Source: Planctomycetota bacterium (GTDB taxonomy: Bacteria > Planctomycetota > Planctomycetia > Isosphaerales > Isosphaeraceae). Taken from it: a DNA stretch of 39,122 nt. Positions 34,428-39,122 of this stretch are shown here, one piece after another. Where the stretch lies: NCBI GenBank assembly GCA_021777685.1, contig JAJYDH010000002.1, positions 1-39,122 of the forward strand, in the 5' to 3' direction. Each line of letters opens with the position of its first letter. Positions within the stretch are counted from its first letter, which is position 1. The notes under the pieces were generated by a model. The model saw only the letters and a program-made list of their open reading frames with translations, made no database searches and had not been told where the DNA came from. The translations under genes were made by a program, and so were the position numbers.

Positions 34428-36806
34428 ATGAGCGCCGAGGCTCCTTGTCCCGACCTCGCCCTCCTGGAGCGGTATCTCCGGGCCCGGCTCTCCGAGGAGG
34501 ACGCATCGCGACTCGAGGCGCACGCGGAACGATGCGATCGGTGCGCCTCGGCCATCCACTCGATGGCGGCCGACGACGACCTGATGCGGGCGCTCGGGGC
34601 CGACTCGTCGGCCCCGACGCGCGGCCAGGAGGAGGAATCGGAGGCGGAAAGCCGGGCCGAGCTCTTCTGCCGGGCCCTTCCGGCCCTCATCGCCGCAGGT
34701 GCCGGGACGACCGTCCTCGGCACCGACGACCGGGAGCGGGCGGGCGACGGTCCGGGCGACACGGAACAGGCGCTCGACTTCCTCGCACCGGCCGAGGGTC
34801 CCGGCGAGATCGGCCGGCTCGGCCCCTATCGCGTCATCCGCGCGATCGGCGCCGGGGGCATGGGGGTCGTCCTCCGGGCGGAGGACCCGGTTCTGGGTCG
34901 GCCCGTGGCCCTGAAGGTGATGAAGCGATCGCTCGCCGCGGGGCCGGCGGCGCGACGACGGTTCCTCCGCGAGGCTCGGGCGGTCGCGGCGCTGGAGCAC
35001 GACCATATCGTCTCGATTTACCAGGCGGGCGAGGACCGGGGCGTGCTCTTCCTGGCGATGCCGCTCCTTCGGGGCGAGACGCTCGCCGATCGCCTGGAAC
35101 GCGAGGGGCGACTGCCGATCGCCGAGGCCCTGCGGATCGCCCGAGAGATGGCCGAGGGGCTCGACGCGGCCCACCGGGGCGGGATCGTCCACCGCGACGT
35201 CAAGCCGTCGAACATCTGGCTCGAGGCCGAGCATGGCCGCGTCAAGATCCTCGACTTCGGTTTGGCCCGGAACCTCGTCCCCGACGGCCTGGAGACCCAG
35301 TCGGGCCTGATCGCGGGCACTCCGCACTACATGAGCCCCGAGCAAGCCCGGGGGGGCGAGGTCACATATCCTTGCGACCTGTTCGGCCTCGGATGCGTGC
35401 TCTATCGGATGGTCACGGGCCGGCCTCCCTTCGACGGCCCCGACATGTTGGCCGTCCTCTCGGCCCTGGCGCAGGGCACTCCGAAACGCCCGGAGACCTT
35501 CAATCCCCGGGTCTCGCCGGCCCTCTCCTCGCTGATGATGGCGCTCCTGGCCCGGGAGCCCGGCGCGCGACCCGGCTCGGCCCGTGCCGTGGCCCGGGCG
35601 ATCGGAGCGATCGAGGGCGACTCGACCCGGGTCGCGCGGCCCACGCCGAGGGGGCGGCTGGTGGTCGCGGGGTCGCTCCTGCTCGGACTGGTCGCGCTGG
35701 CTTCCTGGATCATCGTCGACCGCCGGGGCTCCCGCCCGGCCTCGGATGCGCGGACGCCGGGGTCGGAGAAGCCGACCGATCCGCCGTGGCCCTCGATCGT
35801 CCCGCCCTCGCCAAAGCAGTCGATCGAACGATTGACGGCGCTCCTCGACGAGCATCCCTCCGACGCCCGGCTGCTCCAGGAACGGGCCGATGCCCGATCA
35901 CGGCAGGGCGACCAGCACGGCGCGATCGCCGACCTCACCCGGGCCATCGCGATCGAGCCGACCTCGGATCGCTATTATTTCCGGGGCTGGGCCCATTACG
36001 CCGGGCGGGACCTGGACCGTGCCCTGGCGGATTTCCTCGAGGCGATCCGGCTCGAACCCTCGGTGGCCGCCCATCACACGGCCGCCGCGGCCGTGTTCCG
36101 ATCCCGGGGGGATCTCGACCGAGCCCGGGCCGAGCACAACGAGGCGGTCCGGCTCGAGCCCGAATCCTCGCCGGCGTTCTGCGGCCGGGCGGAATTCCTC
36201 CTGTCTCAAGGCGAGGTCGACCGCGCCCTGGCCGACCTCGACGAGGCGATCCGGCTCGATCGGACCGGCCCCCGGCTCACACCTCGCTCGATCGCCTTCA
36301 GGCTCCGTTCCGAGGCCCTTAGAGCCCGGGGCGAGCTCGATCGGGCGATGGCCGACGCCGATCGGGCGGTCGGGCTCGACCCCGACATCGCCGTGAACTA
36401 TCGAGTCCGCTCGGACGTCCTCCGCGAGAGGAAGGATCATCTCGCCGAGGTCGCCGACCTCGAACGTGCCCGAGCACTCGACCCCGACGACCCGTACACG
36501 ATGGCCAACCTGTGCAAGGCCCGATATCACCTCGGCGAGTTCCGCCGTGCCGTGGCCGATGGCGACGCCAGCATCCGCCTCAACCCCGGATTCCCCTGGG
36601 CCTATCTCTTCCGGGGAGAGGCCCACGCCGCCCTCGGGGAAGACGATCGGGCGATTGCCGATTACACCGAGGCGATCCGGCTCGATCCCCGGCTCTTTCA
36701 CGCCCTCAGGCTCCGCGCCAAGATCTTCGAAAAGATGGGCCAGAAGGACCGGGCCAAGGCCGATCGCGAGGCCGCCTACCGGATCGAGCATCCCGCCGAG
36801 AAGTGA
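34428..36806 (+). CDS. Ser/Thr protein kinase with N-terminal HC2-type zinc-finger-like region, TM helix and TPR repeats
   Basis: HAERCDRCASAIHSM; GAGGMGVVLRAEDPVLGRPVALKVM; HRDVKPSNIWLE; DFGLARNLV; TM VVAGSLLLGLVALASWIIV; TPRs. Confidence 0.9.
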   Translation: MSAEAPCPDLALLERYLRARLSEEDASRLEAHAERCDRCASAIHSMAADDDLMRALGADSSAPTRGQEEESEAESRAELFCRALPALIAAGAGTTVLGTDDRERAGDGPGDTEQALDFLAPAEGPGEIGRLGPYRVIRAIGAGGMGVVLRAEDPVLGRPVALKVMKRSLAAGPAARRRFLREARAVAALEHDHIVSIYQAGEDRGVLFLAMPLLRGETLADRLEREGRLPIAEALRIAREMAEGLDAAHRGGIVHRDVKPSNIWLEAEHGRVKILDFGLARNLVPDGLETQSGLIAGTPHYMSPEQARGGEVTYPCDLFGLGCVLYRMVTGRPPFDGPDMLAVLSALAQGTPKRPETFNPRVSPALSSLMMALLAREPGARPGSARAVARAIGAIEGDSTRVARPTPRGRLVVAGSLLLGLVALASWIIVDRRGSRPASDARTPGSEKPTDPPWPSIVPPSPKQSIERLTALLDEHPSDARLLQERADARSRQGDQHGAIADLTRAIAIEPTSDRYYFRGWAHYAGRDLDRALADFLEAIRLEPSVAAHHTAAAAVFRSRGDLDRARAEHNEAVRLEPESSPAFCGRAEFLLSQGEVDRALADLDEAIRLDRTGPRLTPRSIAFRLRSEALRARGELDRAMADADRAVGLDPDIAVNYRVRSDVLRERKDHLAEVADLERARALDPDDPYTMANLCKARYHLGEFRRAVADGDASIRLNPGFPWAYLFRGEAHAALGEDDRAIADYTEAIRLDPRLFHALRLRAKIFEKMGQKDRAKADREAAYRIEHPAEK

Positions 36807-36927
36807 CCCATCGGCCATTGCCCGGCGGACTCGCGCCGACTACCCTGAGTGGACCGGGGCGGCGGGGTCGCCGCGACCCGGGCTTTGCGAGTCATCTCCT
36901 AACCTATTGGACGGATCGGAACAGCCC

Positions 36928-37947
36928 ATGCCCCACCTTAGTCGACTCCTCGCAGCCTGCTGGGCCGTCGCGCTGCTCGTCACCCCGGCGGGGGCGCAGG
37001 AGAGTGCCTCCAGGACGCTCGGGACCATCGAGCGGAACGACCCCCGGCTCGACAAGCTCATCCCGCCCGGCGCGAAGGTCGAGAGGCTGGCCGAGGGCTT
37101 CGACTGGTCCGAGGGTCCCGTCTGGGACCGCAAGGGGCGATTCCTGCTCTTCTCCGATGTGCCGATGAACACGGTCTACAGGTGGAAGGAGGGGATGCCG
37201 AAGCCCGAGGTCTTCCTCAAGCCGAGCGGCTACACCGGCTCGACCCCCCGGGGCGGCGAGCCCGGCTCCAACGGCCTGATCCTCGACCCGCAAGGGCGGC
37301 TGGTCCTCTGCCAGCACGGCGACCGCCGGGTCGCCCGGTTGGAGGCCGATGGGTCGTTCAAGACGCTGGTCGACAACTACCAGGGGAAGAAGCTCAACAG
37401 CCCGAACGACGGCGTCTACCACTCCGACGGCTCGCTCTTCTTCACCGACCCGCCTTATGGCCTGCTCGGCAAGAACGACGACCCCAAGAAGGAGCTGCCG
37501 TTCAACGGCGTCTACCGGCTCTCTCCCAGGGGTGAGCTGACCCTGCTCACGAAGGAGATGACCTACCCCAACGGCATCGGCCTCTCGCCCGACGAGAAGA
37601 CCCTGTACGTCGCCAACTCCGACCCCGAACGGGCGGTCTGGATGGCGTACCCGCTCAAGGAGGACGGCACCATCGGCACCGGCCGGGTCTTCTTCGACGC
37701 CACGCGCGGGGTCAAGACGCTCAAGGGCCTGCCGGACGGGTTGAAGGTCGACAGGGACGGCAACCTGTTCGCGACCGGCCCCGGCGGCGTGCTGATCTTC
37801 GCCCCCGACGGCACCCACCTGGGCACCCTCAATACCGGCGAGGCCACCGCCAACGTCGGCTGGGGCGACGACGGCTCGACCCTCTACATCACCGCCGACA
37901 TGTACCTCGGGCGGCTCAAGACTTCGACAATGGGCCGGGGGTTCTGA
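36928..37947 (+). CDS. SMP-30/gluconolactonase family secreted protein
   Basis: EGFDWSEGPVWDRKGRFLLFSDVPMNTVYRW...NGLILDPQGRLVLCQHGDRRV...LNSPNDGVYHSDGSLFFTDPPYGL. Confidence 0.92.
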   Translation: MPHLSRLLAACWAVALLVTPAGAQESASRTLGTIERNDPRLDKLIPPGAKVERLAEGFDWSEGPVWDRKGRFLLFSDVPMNTVYRWKEGMPKPEVFLKPSGYTGSTPRGGEPGSNGLILDPQGRLVLCQHGDRRVARLEADGSFKTLVDNYQGKKLNSPNDGVYHSDGSLFFTDPPYGLLGKNDDPKKELPFNGVYRLSPRGELTLLTKEMTYPNGIGLSPDEKTLYVANSDPERAVWMAYPLKEDGTIGTGRVFFDATRGVKTLKGLPDGLKVDRDGNLFATGPGGVLIFAPDGTHLGTLNTGEATANVGWGDDGSTLYITADMYLGRLKTSTMGRGF

Positions 37948-37970
37948 CCCTCTTAAAGGCCGCTTTTCTG

Positions 37971-38108
37971 GCTCCCTCTCCCTCTGGGAGAGGGCCGGGG
38001 TGAGGGGCGTCGCCGGACGAGTGATCCCCGCTGGAACTCCGACCTCAAGCCCGTTGACAATGCGACGCCCCTCACCCCCGACCCCTCTCCCAGGGGGGAG
38101 AGGGGGGG
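37971..38108. repeat. REP/MITE-like C-rich inverted repeat element
   Basis: CTCCCTCTCCCTCTGGGAGAGGGCCGGGGTGAGGGGCGTCG vs CGACGCCCCTCACCCCCGACCCCTCTCCCAGGGGGGAGAGGG in inverted orientation. Confidence 0.75.
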
Positions 38109-38142
38109 TAGATTCAGAACAAAGCCAAGCCGATCGAGGAAA

Positions 38143-39122
38143 ATGTCCATGCGACCCGCCCGCGTCCTCCCCGTCCTTGCGATGCTCCTCGGTGCCTGCG
38201 CCGCCCCCTTCGAGGAGTCGCGGGCCGAGCCGCCGGCCGGGGAGGGGTGGGCGTTCTCGTATCCGGCGGGGGCCGACCCGGCGAAGAGCCTGATCGACCT
38301 CCGATCGCTCAACGAGCCGGTCGCCGGACAGTCTGGCTTCGTCAGGCTCTCGGCCAACGGCGACGACTTCGTGCTCGGCGACGGCTCCCCCGCTCGCTTC
38401 TGGGCGATCGGGTCGGAAGTCTTCCGGGGCAATCCCGCCGACATGAAGAAGCACGCCCGGTTCCTCGCCGGCCTCGGCGTCAACATGGTCCGGCTCCACG
38501 CCCAGATCTGCCCGCCGGGGCCGAACTCGAACCTCACCGACGTCAACGAGAAGGAGATCGACGGCATCTGGCGCTTCGTCGCCGAGCTGAAGGCCCAGGG
38601 GATCTACGCGACGATCTCCCCGTACTGGGCCCACTCGGCCGACGCGACCCGGTGGGGGATCGAGGGGCACAACGCCCCCGGCGCCCTCTGGGGCCTGCTC
38701 TTCTTCGACGAGACCCTGCAAAAAGGCTACAAGGCGTGGGCCGCCGCCCTCTACTCGCGGCCGAATCCCTACACCGGCGTCCCCCTGGCGAAGGACCCCG
38801 CCGTCGCCATCATCCAGGTCCAGAACGAGGACAGCCTCCTCTTCTACACGATGATGGGGCTCCAACCGGCGCAGAAAGCCCGGCTCGGCAGGAAGTTCGC
38901 CGCCTGGCTCGCCGCGAAGTACGGAAAGGCCGGCCAGATCCCGAAAGCCTGGGCCGGTGCCAGGCACGCGGACGACGACCTCGGGGCCGGCCGCGTCGGG
39001 CTCCTCCAGCCGTGGGAGACCCTCAAGCCGATCGCCGGGGGCATGGGCGTCCGGGCCTCGGACCAGTTCCGATTCCTCGTCGAGACGCAGCGGGATTTCT
39101 ATGCGGCCATGAGGCGGTTCTA
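38143..39122 (+). CDS. Glycoside-hydrolase-like (TIM-barrel cellulase type) secreted protein, truncated by window edge
   Basis: Signal/lipobox-like LLGACAAP; FWAIGSEVFRGNPADMKKHARFLAGLGVNMVRLHAQ...GIYATISPYW...AIIQVQNEDSLLFYT; open at 39122. Confidence 0.7.
   Translation, partial: MSMRPARVLPVLAMLLGACAAPFEESRAEPPAGEGWAFSYPAGADPAKSLIDLRSLNEPVAGQSGFVRLSANGDDFVLGDGSPARFWAIGSEVFRGNPADMKKHARFLAGLGVNMVRLHAQICPPGPNSNLTDVNEKEIDGIWRFVAELKAQGIYATISPYWAHSADATRWGIEGHNAPGALWGLLFFDETLQKGYKAWAAALYSRPNPYTGVPLAKDPAVAIIQVQNEDSLLFYTMMGLQPAQKARLGRKFAAWLAAKYGKAGQIPKAWAGARHADDDLGAGRVGLLQPWETLKPIAGGMGVRASDQFRFLVETQRDFYAAMRRF

Noticed and set aside
34392-38967. Long minus-strand ORFs 34392..35855 and 36904..38967
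   Set aside because: Antisense to kinase-TPR, SMP-30 and glycosidase-like genes; composition typical of GC-rich shadow ORFs.

Overview
High-GC bacterial chromosomal window. Its gene content (DUF1501, DUF1080, PEP-CTERM, SHD1-type tails, many Ser/Thr kinases) looks planctomycete, probably Isosphaeraceae-like; that placement is inference. Most of the window is ordinary: protoglobin/Rrf2 pair, secreted hydrolases, Ada, subtilase-like protein, AMP-ligase, FHA-kinase, TyrA, PurSL/NYN/PurQ, SDR, glycosyltransferase, YjbQ, RarA, ECF sigma, kinase-TPR, SMP-30 and a right-edge glycosidase-like CDS. The standout is a same-strand tRNA array (about 21.70-26.50 kb). I hand-folded 24 tRNA-like genes in three blocks (4+15+5), split by a trypsin-like protease gene and by a small uncharacterised ORF (25534-25986). 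None encodes CCA. Eight of 24 appear to carry C instead of the near-universal U at position 33, often with acceptor identity elements intact (e.g. G3:U70 in tRNA-Ala). All three Leu tRNAs have short class-I-size variable loops, one tRNA has an initiator-like C1xA72 mismatch, and a rare Arg(GCG) sits 5 nt from a related Arg(TCG). Other notable items: a GxxExxY gene bracketed by ~43-bp near-perfect inverted repeats, MITE-like elements with TTCAAAGGTC termini, a NYN-domain gene between purSL and purQ, and two gene remnants. All tRNA folds were done by eye and need tRNAscan-SE/Infernal confirmation.
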